NCBI RefSeq assembly: GCF_000975055.1 | Contig: NZ_BBRB01000003.1 | Span: 236,258 to 300,257, forward strand | Length of the DNA: 64,000 nt | Origin: Demequina sediminicola | GTDB lineage: Bacteria; Actinomycetota; Actinomycetes; Actinomycetales; Demequinaceae | Direction: 5' to 3' | Part shown: in pieces, positions 1 to 8,517 of the stretch | Layout of the letters: each line of letters starts with the position of its first letter | Position numbering within the stretch: position 1 is the first letter of the stretch | Made by a program: the position numbers and the translations under genes | The notes under the pieces: generated by a model | What the model saw: the letters and a program-made list of their open reading frames with translations, nothing else | Told to the model about the DNA's origin: nothing | Database searches by the model: none

Positions 1-152
1 AGGCCAAGGCGGATATCGAGCAGCGCCTCCGCGGGTTCGAGGAAGAAGTCTCCAGAGATCACCACCTGTGACAGTGATTCGCCGGATACTTCAACATCGG
101 CGACGACGAGCTTGCCCCCAGGGACTTTGTATTCTCCGTGCATGCTCACCAT
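1..152 (-). CDS. Lipoate-protein ligase C-terminal-domain-like protein (partial, runs off left edge)
   Basis: The first 50 or so residues are visible and begin MVSMHGEYKVPGGKLVV, followed by a GDFFLEPAEALLDI stretch. This K-x-PGGKLV ... GDFFLEP pattern is typical of the small C-terminal domain of LplA-type lipoate ligases, which in several bacteria is a separate gene needed for lipoate activation. AGGGG lies 3 bases before the ATG at 152 and 6 bases before the GTG at 149, so either may be the start. It follows the SIS gene by 48 bases on the same strand and may be the last visible gene of the sugar operon, or the first of a lipoate unit. The remainder is outside the window. Confidence 0.6.
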   Translation of the reverse strand, partial: MVSMHGEYKVPGGKLVVADVEVSGESLSQVVISGDFFLEPAEALLDIRLG

Positions 153-200
153 TGTCCCCTCGTTTCACGCCCAATGACGCACCCACCTCACGACGGCGCC

Positions 201-839
201 CTATTGTGGGCGGTCCTCGCGGCCGGTCACAACCTCCAATAGCTCCTTTGCGCCCTTACCGACTGCACCACCAGGGTGACTGTGCAACACGCGATCCCAT
301 GTGTAGCCGCGACGAGACATCAGGACAACGGCGAGTGCATCACCCCAGGCGGCGGTCGCCAAGGTGCTGCCCATCGCAATGATGCCGCCCAAATCTGCAG
401 TATCGCTGCTGACTCGGACCACGAGGTCGCAACTACTTGCCAACGGACTGGCCGGTTGTCCTGTCAGCGCGACAGCGAATGTCCCACGGTCCTTAACCCT
501 CGAGACGAACTCGACGAGTTCAGTTGAGTCACCACCTTTAGAGAGCGCAATGAGGAGATCGTTCTCGTTCGCAACTGCGAGGCTGCCGTGCAACGCATCT
601 GAAGGGTTTTGATAGAACGCGGGCGTGCCCGAAACGTTGAGGAGGTGCGCGAGCCGCCTTGCGATCGTTCCAGAGGTGCCCGCACCGGACACAATGACTT
701 TTCCAGGGGTCGCCATGATCTGATCTACCAGGGCGAAGAAATCGTCGCCTACCTGATCCGCAACATATGCGACCGCTTCCGCTTCCGACCGAATGAACCG
801 TTGCGCCTCATCGCGCTCACTTGTGCTGTCGACCTTCAC
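201..839 (-). CDS. SIS-domain sugar-phosphate isomerase (KpsF/GutQ-like, no CBS domains)
   Basis: A 212-residue single SIS domain protein. The phosphosugar-binding loop is visible as SGAGTSGTIARRLAH (about residues 51-65), a second as ALSKGGDSTELVE (about 98-110), and the C-terminal HSHPGGAVGK signature is that of arabinose-5-phosphate isomerases (KdsD/KpsF/GutQ). It lacks the paired CBS domains of full-length KdsD, so it is a short form such as found among 3-hexulose-6-phosphate isomerases. It starts with GTG inside the stop of the upstream permease gene (GTGA overlap), so it is translationally coupled to the sugar ABC operon. Likely role: aldose-ketose isomerisation of the phosphosugar made by the ribulokinase upstream; the exact substrate is inferred. 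Confidence 0.8.
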   Translation of the reverse strand: MKVDSTSERDEAQRFIRSEAEAVAYVADQVGDDFFALVDQIMATPGKVIVSGAGTSGTIARRLAHLLNVSGTPAFYQNPSDALHGSLAVANENDLLIALSKGGDSTELVEFVSRVKDRGTFAVALTGQPASPLASSCDLVVRVSSDTADLGGIIAMGSTLATAAWGDALAVVLMSRRGYTWDRVLHSHPGGAVGKGAKELLEVVTGREDRPQ

Positions 840-1933
840 TTCTGGTGCTCCTTCTGCTGGTTCATCTGAGTTGCCTGGACATTGGGTTGACGGCGCCTCC
901 TGCTCATCGCTTCAGAGACTCGCTTTCTTTCAAATGCCACGACGAACACGCCCACCAGGATCAGACCTTGAACGATCTGATAGATGTAGGTGCTCACGCC
1001 CATCATGTTGAGACCCGAGGCGATAAGTTGGAGAACGATCGCAGCAAGCGCAGCGCCAACTACCGCGACTCGCCCGCCAAACGGGTTCGCGCCACCGAGT
1101 ACGGCAATAGTGATCGCGAGCATCAAGTAGGACGATCCATAACCTGCTGAAGCGGAAGCCGTACGCGAGACGAGAACCAAGCCCGCGACAGCCGAGATCA
1201 GCCCGGCTAACACATAGGTCCTAGTCACGACCCACGTGTAGGCGATACCGCTGTACTCAGCCGCAGTTCTTGAGGCGCCCATCATCGTCGAGCTCACGCC
1301 GTACTTGGTCTTGGTCATGAGAAGCCACACAGCAACCACTACGGCGCCGAACAGCCAGAAGACGATCGGCACACCCAGCAACGAGTTGTAACCGAACGAT
1401 GAGAGTGGATCTGTCACCCCGTACGCGGCCTCACCACGAGTGATTGCCACGGCGACACCCGTGAATATCTGCATCGTCGCAAGAGTTGTCAAAATTGGCG
1501 CTACCTTAAGCTTCGCGATAACCAGGCCGTTGAGAAGTCCGCACAGCACACCGATCAGCAACCCACCTGCTACTGCGATCAATGTTGTGGTGAGTTGCCC
1601 TTGGCCTTGCTCAACCCCAACACGGGAATACCAAGCAATAAATATCGCAGTGAGATTCGCCACGGCGACGGTAGAAAGGTCAATCCCGGCTATCGTCATT
1701 GCTACCGAAATTGCCAGCGCCATCAGTCCAACCTCGGGGATGGAGAATGCGATGGACTCGACGTTCAGTAGGGTTGCATATGAGCCAGGATTGATAGCAG
1801 AGAAAACCACTGCAATAACTAATGCGAGAGCAAGTAGTCCCAGCGTGTTCCCATTGCGCTTGACCGCCAGCGTCCAACGCGGAGTTACTTGTTCCGGAGC
1901 CGGTGGAGCCTGTTGTCCCGTATCAATACTCAT
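836..1933 (-). CDS. Sugar ABC transporter permease (RbsC family)
   Basis: A 365-residue integral membrane protein with about nine to ten hydrophobic segments, beginning near LGLLALALVIAVVFSAINPG. The stretch MALAISVAMTIAGIDLSTVAVANL corresponds to the conserved GGIDLSVG-type loop of RbsC/BPD_transp_2 permeases, and AVLGGANPFGGRVAVVGA near residue 280 to the conserved GG-x-x-x-GG-x-G segment. It overlaps the preceding permease by four bases (ATGA) and is followed by the SIS gene (GTGA). Together the two permeases probably form a heterodimeric channel. The C-terminus is basic and glutamine-rich, extending about 30 residues past the last membrane segment. Confidence 0.88.
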   Translation of the reverse strand: MSIDTGQQAPPAPEQVTPRWTLAVKRNGNTLGLLALALVIAVVFSAINPGSYATLLNVESIAFSIPEVGLMALAISVAMTIAGIDLSTVAVANLTAIFIAWYSRVGVEQGQGQLTTTLIAVAGGLLIGVLCGLLNGLVIAKLKVAPILTTLATMQIFTGVAVAITRGEAAYGVTDPLSSFGYNSLLGVPIVFWLFGAVVVAVWLLMTKTKYGVSSTMMGASRTAAEYSGIAYTWVVTRTYVLAGLISAVAGLVLVSRTASASAGYGSSYLMLAITIAVLGGANPFGGRVAVVGAALAAIVLQLIASGLNMMGVSTYIYQIVQGLILVGVFVVAFERKRVSEAMSRRRRQPNVQATQMNQQKEHQK

Positions 1934-2982
1934 GCCGACGCCTCCATTGATTCAAGAATCCTTGTCGTTCTCGCCTCACGTGACGAGGCCTGCGCCTGAA
2001 TTGCGACACCCACAAGAACCACCACACCGACAACAAGTACGTGCCAATAGCTCGAGACCCCGAGTCGCACTAGGGAGTTTTGAACAAGCGAAATGAGCAG
2101 TACGCCATACACGGTGCCCTTCACCGAGCCACGGCCGCCGGAATCCAACGCTCCACCAATGACCACCGCTGCAATAACATTGAGCTCGGTGCCGACCAGC
2201 TCAAAGGGCGAGGCGTGGCGGGACAGGACGACATGCACCATGCCCGCAAACCCTGCGAGCGCACCGGCGATCAGGTAGATCCGGACCTGAACGCTCGGCA
2301 CGCGGATACCTACCCGCCGTGCTGATTCCCGATCGCCGCCAATTGCGTAGATCGAGCGACCAAACATTGTCTTCCGAAGCATCCACGAGACCAGAAAGGC
2401 GAGCGCGATCACAGGAAGGACAAGGATGTTTACGGGACTGTTGCCGAGCCTCATGATCGATGAGGCGCCAATCGTGTCGAGCTGCGCCGGAAGCGTCGAT
2501 ATATAGACACTTCCGATGAACGCAAGCAGTACACCTCGGATGATGACTTGTGTCCCAAGCGATGCAATGAGCGTTTCCATACGATAGCGCGCCACGAACA
2601 GGGCGTTCAGCGAGCCGAGGGCGAGTCCCATTATCGAAGCCAACAGGAAAGGCCAGAGCACTCCGTCGACCCCAAAGAAATTCATCACGGTTATAGTGGC
2701 GTAACCGCTAAAAATAGCGATAGCAGGAAATGACACGTCCATGCCGCCGGAAATAATTACCAAGAGCAACCCGAGCGCAAGAGCAAGGGTCACGATCCCG
2801 GAGCGGATAATGTCTCCTACAAATGTCATAGTGAGCGCTGAAGGCTCGACGATAGCCATGACCCCGAGGAGAGCAAGGATGAGCAGCAACAGCGCAGTCT
2901 CGTGATTTTCGCCCTTATAGCGATCCCAGAGCTCGTGCACTCTCATTCGTCTGCCGCGGGCTCTGCGCACATACGCCTTCAT
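1930..2982 (-). CDS. Sugar ABC transporter permease (RbsC family)
   Basis: A 350-residue permease with a GLLLVIISGGMDVSFPAIAIFSGYA stretch matching the G-G-I/M-D-L-S loop of the ribose-type family, and AAVVIGGALDSGGRGSVKGT near residue 290 as the second family signature. I place the start at the ATG of MKAYVRRARGRR because it forms an ATGA overlap with the ATPase stop; the open frame continues 32 codons upstream inside the ATPase gene but that part has no membrane character. It is the first of two different permeases in the operon. Confidence 0.88.
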   Translation of the reverse strand: MKAYVRRARGRRMRVHELWDRYKGENHETALLLLILALLGVMAIVEPSALTMTFVGDIIRSGIVTLALALGLLLVIISGGMDVSFPAIAIFSGYATITVMNFFGVDGVLWPFLLASIMGLALGSLNALFVARYRMETLIASLGTQVIIRGVLLAFIGSVYISTLPAQLDTIGASSIMRLGNSPVNILVLPVIALAFLVSWMLRKTMFGRSIYAIGGDRESARRVGIRVPSVQVRIYLIAGALAGFAGMVHVVLSRHASPFELVGTELNVIAAVVIGGALDSGGRGSVKGTVYGVLLISLVQNSLVRLGVSSYWHVLVVGVVVLVGVAIQAQASSREARTTRILESMEASA

Positions 2983-4469
2983 CGGTCCAACCTTTCGCGA
3001 ATACGTTCGGGCGACACTGCGTCCATCTCTAGTTCGCCATCCATTCGGCCGCGTCTCACAAACAAGACTCGATGGCATACGCTCACTAGTTCCGGAACGT
3101 CATCGGAGATCATGAGGATGCCTGTGCCTTGTTCCGCGGTGCGTCGCAGGATGTCGAGAATCACGGCCTTGGATCCGGCGTCAACCCCAACTGTGGGTCC
3201 GTTGAGGATGAGAACGCTAGGCTCCGTCTCCATCCATTTGCCGAGTACAACTCGCTGCTGGTTTCCCCCTGAAAGCGAACTCACGGGGTTTGCGGGATTA
3301 TCTGTCTTAATACCAAGCGTCTCGACCGCGTGTTGCGAGGCGTGAGCCATGCGTGCACTATCGAGGAAGCCTGCACGGCGACTCACTTTGTCGAGTGACG
3401 CAGCAACAAGATTTGACTCAATGCTCTGCTCAAGAATCACGCCTTGAGTGAGCCTGTCTTCCGGCACGTAGCCGATACCCGCTTCAATTCCCGCTTGCAC
3501 CGAGCCGATGGGTTTGGCCTGGCCTGCTACGCGAATCTCGCCGGTATCGATCGGCAAGATGCCAAAGATCGCTTCTGCGATTTCTGAACGACCTGATCCG
3601 AGAAGTCCCGTCAATCCAACGATCTCACCGGCGCCGACTTCGAAGGAGACTCCTTCAAAGAGTTCGTGTCGGCCGATATCGTGCACTTCCAGCGCTGGCG
3701 TCGTCGCGTCGGCGGGAAGTGCCGAAAGCTGACGTTCTTCTGACGGCAGGTAGCCAAGAAGCGACTCAATCAACGAGTCGGGGGTGAACTCGGAGGCAGC
3801 CCCGCTCTTGGCGACCACACCATTGCGTAGAACCGTGATCCTGTCCGACATCATGAACACCTCTTCGGTCTTGTGCGACACGAAGACGATGGCAACGCCG
3901 TCTGCTTTGAGTTGTTCGACGACACGACTGAGGGAATCGATCTCCCTCCAGGTGAGAGCGGTGGTCGGCTCGTCCATAAACAAGACCTTGACGTCGAGGG
4001 CGAGGGCTCGGCAGATCGCGACGAGTTGCCGGTCCGCGACTGAAATGTTCTCGACCTTTTCATCAAGGCTCAGTTGAAGGTCTAGCCGCTCGACGACCCT
4101 TTCCGCGGTAGCCCGAGCGTCCTGGACGCGAACGACCTTCCTTCCAGCCTTCACTCGTGCAGACATCGCGATGTTTTCCGCTACCGTGAGGTTCGGGAAC
4201 AACGACATGTCCTGGTAGATGACCTGGATACCCAGATCGATCGAGTCCGTCACGGAGGGCCGACCTACATCCACGCCGTCCATTTCGATGTGACCAGCAT
4301 CCGCGGTTTCTACACCGGAGATGATCTTGATCAAAGTCGATTTGCCTGATCCGTTAGCGCCGGCAAGGCACAGCACCTCGCCGGCGCGTACGTCTATGTC
4401 CACCTCGGTCAACGCCTTGACGCCACCGTAGGTTTTGGTTACTCCCTTTGCCTGCAATGCAAGCGGCAT
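2979..4469 (-). CDS. Sugar ABC transporter ATP-binding protein, two ABC domains (RbsA/MglA type)
   Basis: A 496-residue ATPase with duplicated ABC domains. Domain 1 has Walker A GANGSGKST (about residues 36-44), a degenerate signature near ENISVADRQLVAICRALALD and Walker B VLFMDEPT. Domain 2 has a degenerate P-loop GLLGSGRSE and a full signature SSLSGGNQQRVVLGKW followed by VLILNGPTVGVD. This asymmetry is standard for the ribose/xylose/galactose family. The start MPLALQAKG is preferred because GAGGAG lies 7 bases upstream. It energises the two permeases below it and takes substrate from the lipoprotein encoded just upstream. Confidence 0.92.
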   Translation of the reverse strand: MPLALQAKGVTKTYGGVKALTEVDIDVRAGEVLCLAGANGSGKSTLIKIISGVETADAGHIEMDGVDVGRPSVTDSIDLGIQVIYQDMSLFPNLTVAENIAMSARVKAGRKVVRVQDARATAERVVERLDLQLSLDEKVENISVADRQLVAICRALALDVKVLFMDEPTTALTWREIDSLSRVVEQLKADGVAIVFVSHKTEEVFMMSDRITVLRNGVVAKSGAASEFTPDSLIESLLGYLPSEERQLSALPADATTPALEVHDIGRHELFEGVSFEVGAGEIVGLTGLLGSGRSEIAEAIFGILPIDTGEIRVAGQAKPIGSVQAGIEAGIGYVPEDRLTQGVILEQSIESNLVAASLDKVSRRAGFLDSARMAHASQHAVETLGIKTDNPANPVSSLSGGNQQRVVLGKWMETEPSVLILNGPTVGVDAGSKAVILDILRRTAEQGTGILMISDDVPELVSVCHRVLFVRRGRMDGELEMDAVSPERIRERLDR

Positions 4470-4490
4470 GATGTCTCTCCTCAAAGGGGC

Positions 4491-4525
4491 GCGGGGGCCG
4501 GCCGAGGGGGATGACCGACCCCCGC
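4491..4525 (-). other. Intercistronic stem-loop between binding protein and ATPase genes
   Basis: On the plus strand the arms are GCGGGGGCCGG (4491-4501) and CCGACCCCCGC (4515-4525), an 11-bp stem with one G-U type pair and a 13-base loop. It sits in the gap between the binding-protein stop and the ATPase ribosome-binding site and has no U-run. Such hairpins commonly protect the 3' end of binding-protein mRNA so that this subunit is made in excess; that role is inferred. Confidence 0.5.
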
Positions 4526-4535
4526 TGAAAATCAC

Positions 4536-5567
4536 TTAGAACGGGTAGTCTTCGAGGTTGTCCAAGCGGATCTCGATCCACGCGTCACCGTAGAAATTGT
4601 TAGCAATCTCCGGGTCCTGAGTGATCGACTCGTACCCAGGCACGCCGAGGTCGATGCCATCAACGATCTCTTCACCGTCCATCACTAGCTGTGCGGCCTG
4701 CAGCATTGCCTGACCCGCCAGCGCGGGGTCCCAACCAGTGATCACATCGACTGAGCCATCGTCAAGAAGGCTGCCTGCCGTGGAAGGCGTGGACGTTCCG
4801 ACCACACAAGTGTCGTCCTGCAGACCTGCTTCTTGGACAGCACGCCCAATACCTGCGATGTCAGTTGATGCGGCGCCGATAAAGCCCTTGATGTCTGGGT
4901 AGGTGGCGAGGATTTCCTTGGTTCGCTGGTACGCGGTCTCTTGATCCTCTTCCGAAGAAATGGGATCGGCGACACGCGAAATGTCCGGATAGTCAGCGGC
5001 GGCCTTTTCTAGTGCACCTTCTGCCCACACATTGTGGCTTGCGACAGTGAGCGACCCAACCATGTGGACGTACTCGCCGGAATCTCCCATGCACGCAGCG
5101 AGCGTGTCCATCTGGAAGCCTCCGTACGCGTTGTTGTCGAACGCCTCAATGTTTGCAACGGCATTCTCAATGCCCGGTGCTTCGTGAGTGATCACTACGA
5201 TCCCAGATTCCTCAGCGCGCTTGAGCACGGACTCGAGCGATTCCGGCGAGTTAGGCACAACCGTCAACGCGGCTGGCTGCTGCGGGATCAGATCATTAAT
5301 CACGGCGATCTGCTTCTCTTCGGAAGCATCGTCTCCGGCGGTTTGGGTGACGACGGTACCGGGGTGTTCAGCTGCCCACTCCTGGTTGCCGACCTCCATC
5401 CGGTTAAACCAATCTCCGCCAGCCAGCTTGACAACGTTCACCATCGTCACTTCGCCTTGATCGCCGCCTTCGGCTTCTGTGGAGTCCGCACTAGCGCTGC
5501 AGGCTGCGAGCGCAACACCTGCCACCGCCGTGAACGCGAGGACTTTGACACGACTTTGTGTAACCAT
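4536..5567 (-). CDS. Sugar ABC transporter substrate-binding lipoprotein (Peripla_BP_4 type)
   Basis: A 343-residue secreted lipoprotein. The N-terminus is basic, then hydrophobic, with lipobox LAAC at about residues 20-23 (Cys23 predicted lipid anchor). The mature part resembles ribose/autoinducer-2-type periplasmic-binding proteins: VVKLAGGDWFNRMEVGNQEWA, QQPAALTVVPNSPESLESVLKRAEESGIVVITHEAP and a later GFIGAASTDIAGIGRAVQEAG. It delivers a sugar or sugar alcohol to the permease pair. AAGGAAG lies 5 bases before the ATG. It follows the kinase gene by 33 bases in the same operon. Confidence 0.88.
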   Translation of the reverse strand: MVTQSRVKVLAFTAVAGVALAACSASADSTEAEGGDQGEVTMVNVVKLAGGDWFNRMEVGNQEWAAEHPGTVVTQTAGDDASEEKQIAVINDLIPQQPAALTVVPNSPESLESVLKRAEESGIVVITHEAPGIENAVANIEAFDNNAYGGFQMDTLAACMGDSGEYVHMVGSLTVASHNVWAEGALEKAAADYPDISRVADPISSEEDQETAYQRTKEILATYPDIKGFIGAASTDIAGIGRAVQEAGLQDDTCVVGTSTPSTAGSLLDDGSVDVITGWDPALAGQAMLQAAQLVMDGEEIVDGIDLGVPGYESITQDPEIANNFYGDAWIEIRLDNLEDYPF

Positions 5568-5600
5568 CTTTTCTTCCTTTTGTGTGTTGTGTGTTGAGTC

Positions 5601-7253
5601 TTAGGAGGAGTGAGCTCGCAGGGAGTGCATCACTTCCCGATCAGCGTTGCCAAAGTGCTCGTACAACCGGCGATAGAGGTCGTAGAGCTCATCGAATTTC
5701 TTGGCCCTGCGGGCGTTGGGGAAGTATCTGGTCGCAATCGGACTGGCGAACTGGGCCGCCTCGTCGAATGAACTGAAGCCTCCAAGGTCCGGCCCGGCTG
5801 CGATAGCTGCGTGAAGTGCAGCACCTACGGCTGGTGTGTGAGCAGAATTGCTCACTTCGATCTCGATGTTGAGGACATCGGCGAGCGTTTGCATCAGTAG
5901 CGGAGCCTTTTGGGGCAGACCCCCGCACGCAACAATGCGCCGGACCGGAAGGTTCGCGTCTTGGAAGGCCTCAATGATTCGTCGCTGTCCGAACGCCGAG
6001 CTCTCGATCAATGCTCTATACACGTGCTCAGGCTTCGACTGTAGGGTCAGGCCGACGAGGAGCCCGCTGAGGTGTGAGTCCATCAATGTGGATCGGTTTC
6101 CGTTGAACCAGTCGAGCGCAACAATGCCACTCTCGCCTGGCTCCATCGCAGCGGACTTTTCTTCAAGCAGTTCAAACACCGTGCGAGAGTGTGTTGCGGC
6201 TTCCTTTTCGTACTCCGTGGGGACAAAATTGCGTACGAACCAGCCGAACGTGTCGCCTACACCGGCTTGACCCGCCTCATATGCCCAGTAGCCAGGAATC
6301 AAGCCGTTGAACACCACACCCGCGACACCCGGCACAAACTGCTTCTCTTCTGAGAGCATGAGGTTGCAGACTGAAGTGCCCATAACAAGGAGCATTTCTC
6401 CCGGTTCCGAGACACCAGCCCCAAGCACAGCGACGTGTGCATCGAGGTTGCTTGTGCTCACGACGGTTTCGGGCGACAGTCCGAGAGACTCCGCCCACGT
6501 TGGCGTCAGGGTGCCGGCGCGTTCACCAGGCTCCATGAACTCGTGGCCGTACTTTCCCAGCATGCTCGAGAATCCTGGAGCGAGCGCCTCGAGAAACTCT
6601 ATGGAGGGATAGCCGATGTCACGCTGGTATGCGGCCTTGTATCCGGCGACCGCCACTCCGCGGGATTCCGTTCCCACTAGCGTTGAGACGAGCCAGTCAC
6701 CGCACTCGTAGATCCGCTGCGCGGCATCGAAAACTGTGGGGGCTTCCTCGTACCATTTGAGTGTCTTGGCGAGCACCCATTCGGCAGAAACCTTGCCTCC
6801 GTAGTAGTTGAGGAAGGCCTCTTGTCTGCGCTCGGCAAGGTCGTTAACGCGGTCTGCCTGTGGCTGCGCGGAGTGGTCCTTCCACAGCTTCGCATAAGCG
6901 TGGGGCTCTGACTTAAACGCATCGAGGTCCGCTAGGGGAACGTCATTGGCGTCCACCGGGATGAGAGTGCAGGCAGTGGTGTCGATGCCCAGTCCCACCA
7001 CCGCGTCGGGGTCAATCTCGTCGTGAGCGAGGACTCCCTTGACAGACGCGCGAAGTGCTTCGAGGTAGTCCGCAGGGTATTGAAGCGCCCAGTCGTTCGG
7101 CAGCTTCTTGCCGCTTTCGGGAAAGATCTCATCAACCACGCCATGGCGGTACGCGGACGATGCGATCGCGACTTCCCGGCCGTCGGACAAATCGATTGCC
7201 ACTGCGCGACAGGTTTCAGTGCCAAAGTCGACACCGATTGCGTACGTGGTCAC
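5601..7253 (-). CDS. araB: Ribulokinase-family FGGY carbohydrate kinase
   Basis: A 550-residue FGGY kinase. The N-terminal phosphate-binding motif GVDFGTETCRAVAIDL, GIDTTACT, KLWKDHSA, the DWFNGNRSTLMD stretch and GGLPQKAPLLMQTLADVLN match L-ribulokinase (AraB) specifically, not xylulokinase. The start is taken at GTG of VTTYAIGVDFG, with GGAGAGGA 7-8 bases upstream; longer starts reach into the divergent regulatory region. It is the first gene of the minus-strand operon and faces the SorC regulator. Neither an arabinose isomerase nor a ribulose-5-phosphate epimerase is nearby, so D-ribulose or another ketopentose is as likely a substrate as L-ribulose. The symbol reflects family membership only. 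Confidence 0.85.
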   Translation of the reverse strand: MTTYAIGVDFGTETCRAVAIDLSDGREVAIASSAYRHGVVDEIFPESGKKLPNDWALQYPADYLEALRASVKGVLAHDEIDPDAVVGLGIDTTACTLIPVDANDVPLADLDAFKSEPHAYAKLWKDHSAQPQADRVNDLAERRQEAFLNYYGGKVSAEWVLAKTLKWYEEAPTVFDAAQRIYECGDWLVSTLVGTESRGVAVAGYKAAYQRDIGYPSIEFLEALAPGFSSMLGKYGHEFMEPGERAGTLTPTWAESLGLSPETVVSTSNLDAHVAVLGAGVSEPGEMLLVMGTSVCNLMLSEEKQFVPGVAGVVFNGLIPGYWAYEAGQAGVGDTFGWFVRNFVPTEYEKEAATHSRTVFELLEEKSAAMEPGESGIVALDWFNGNRSTLMDSHLSGLLVGLTLQSKPEHVYRALIESSAFGQRRIIEAFQDANLPVRRIVACGGLPQKAPLLMQTLADVLNIEIEVSNSAHTPAVGAALHAAIAAGPDLGGFSSFDEAAQFASPIATRYFPNARRAKKFDELYDLYRRLYEHFGNADREVMHSLRAHSS

Positions 7254-7328
7254 GCGTGTTCCTCTCCGTTGAGCGCCAGACACGTGGTCCGGCCTTCGTT
7301 CTTTTGGGGCTTCGGTGTTGCACTCTAT

Positions 7329-7371
7329 GTTGGGCGATCCAACGATCTCAACGTTATTGTGCTCATATGAG
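7329..7371 (+). promoter_or_regulatory. Divergent kinase/regulator control region with inverted repeats and leaderless promoter
   Basis: GTTGG-GCGAT-CCAAC (7329-7343) is a perfect 5-bp inverted repeat. AACG and CGTT flank a 7-base spacer at 7341-7355. CTCATATGAG (7362-7371) is a 10-bp palindrome covering the ATG of the regulator. TATTGT at 7355-7360 lies 6 bases before that ATG and no ribosome-binding site is visible, so the regulator mRNA is probably leaderless. The repeats are candidate SorC operators that would cover both divergent promoters. Confidence 0.45.
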
Positions 7372-8338
7372 CAAAGAATCTGATGAGCTGCAGGCAACTG
7401 ATGGCTCGATGGCACACGACGACCTCCTCATGGAGGTCGCGAGAAGCCACTACTTTCACGGCCTCTCGAAGGTTGAGATTGCGACGGAGCTCGGATTGTC
7501 CCGGTTCAAAGTCGCACGACTCCTTGACGAAGCGCTCGAACGCGGGGCCGTCAGAGTGACATTGCACCGACCACGTGAGCGTTGGACCGGATTAGCTATG
7601 CGCCTCAAGGAACGCTTCTCACTTCAACATGCCGTGGTCGTGAATGCCGGCAACGGGAACCCGCTTCACATCAGGCAAGCGCTCGGACGCGAAGGTGCAC
7701 TGCTTTTGCAGCAACACCTCTCGCACGAAGACGTGCTTGGGGTGGGATGGGGCCGTACAGTGAAAGCTACCGCGGACTACGTGACATCTCTCCCCAAATG
7801 CACTGTAGTCCAGTTGGGAGGAATCGCAGGCAATCCCGGCGAGAACCTCATGGACCTCGTTCGAATCTTCTCCGGCATCACGGGGAGCGAGGCATACCCG
7901 CTCTACACGCCGCTCGTGGTGCCCAGTATTGAGACTGCGGAGAGCCTCAAACAGGCGCCGGAGATCAGTGCCACAATCGACCGCTTCCGAGACGTATCGG
8001 TCGCTATCGCCTCGGTCGGCAGCTGGAACCCACCCAACTCACAGTTGCGAATGTTCTGCTCCCCTGAGGTGCGAGAGGACCTCGACAACAGAGGCGTCCG
8101 CGCGGAGATCTGCGGGGTGCTTCTCGACAGCGAGGGCAATGAGATCGAAACGGCACTCAACGGCAGAATCATCTCGGCGACCTCGAGTGATCTGCGCCGA
8201 ATACCAACTGTCATCGCTATCGCTGGCCACCCCTCAAAAGCCGGCGCGATTCGCGCGGTTCTGAAAGGCGGATACGCCAACATGTTGGTCACCGACACAC
8301 AAGTTGCACGCCTTTTACTTGCTGACGACGCGGACTGA
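7367..8338 (+). CDS. SorC-family sugar-binding transcriptional regulator
   Basis: A 323-residue regulator with an N-terminal helix-turn-helix (HDDLLMEVARSHYFHGLSKVEIATELGLSRFKVARLLDEA, about residues 18-57) and a C-terminal SorC sugar-phosphate-binding domain (LGVGWGRTVKATADYV, VVQLGGIAGNPGENLMDLV). SorC/DeoR-like proteins of this type bind phosphorylated sugars as effectors. The ATG chosen has TATTGT 6 bases upstream and starts just before the HTH; the open frame extends upstream but into regulatory sequence. It is divergent from the kinase operon and upstream of the aldolase gene, so it probably controls both. Confidence 0.87.
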   Translation: MSKESDELQATDGSMAHDDLLMEVARSHYFHGLSKVEIATELGLSRFKVARLLDEALERGAVRVTLHRPRERWTGLAMRLKERFSLQHAVVVNAGNGNPLHIRQALGREGALLLQQHLSHEDVLGVGWGRTVKATADYVTSLPKCTVVQLGGIAGNPGENLMDLVRIFSGITGSEAYPLYTPLVVPSIETAESLKQAPEISATIDRFRDVSVAIASVGSWNPPNSQLRMFCSPEVREDLDNRGVRAEICGVLLDSEGNEIETALNGRIISATSSDLRRIPTVIAIAGHPSKAGAIRAVLKGGYANMLVTDTQVARLLLADDAD

Positions 8339-8425
8339 CGGATCACTCTCCAACGGAGCCGACGACCCATCAGCCGAACCGCACGGGATTCGGACGTGGG
8401 CGGCCCGCGCAAACAGTAACGCCAA

Positions 8426-8449
8426 GCTTGCGCTCAAACGAGCGCAAGC
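8426..8449 (+). other. Hairpin downstream of the SorC gene
   Basis: GCTTGCGCTC (8426-8435) and GAGCGCAAGC (8440-8449) form a perfect 10-bp stem with an AAAC loop. There is no U-run after it, so it is either a weak terminator for the regulator gene or an operator element upstream of the aldolase gene. Confidence 0.5.
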
Positions 8450-8474
8450 ATCAGTGGCAGGGACGTCTGCAGAT

Positions 8475-8489
8475 GTTACGTTTCGTAAC
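8475..8489 (+). promoter_or_regulatory. Inverted repeat upstream of the aldolase gene (candidate SorC operator)
   Basis: GTTACG-TTT-CGTAAC is a perfect 6-bp inverted repeat centred about 36 bases before the aldolase ATG. Flanking ATG/CAT bases continue the symmetry with a one-base gap. Position and symmetry fit a regulator-binding site; the link to the neighbouring SorC protein is inferred. Confidence 0.4.
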
Positions 8490-8517
8490 CATCCCCGCCA
8501 AGACTTCGAGAGGTCTC

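Noticed and set aside
5601..7415. Longer start for the ribulokinase gene
   Set aside because: The extra 54 residues have no kinase similarity and would cover the divergent promoter and the SorC start.
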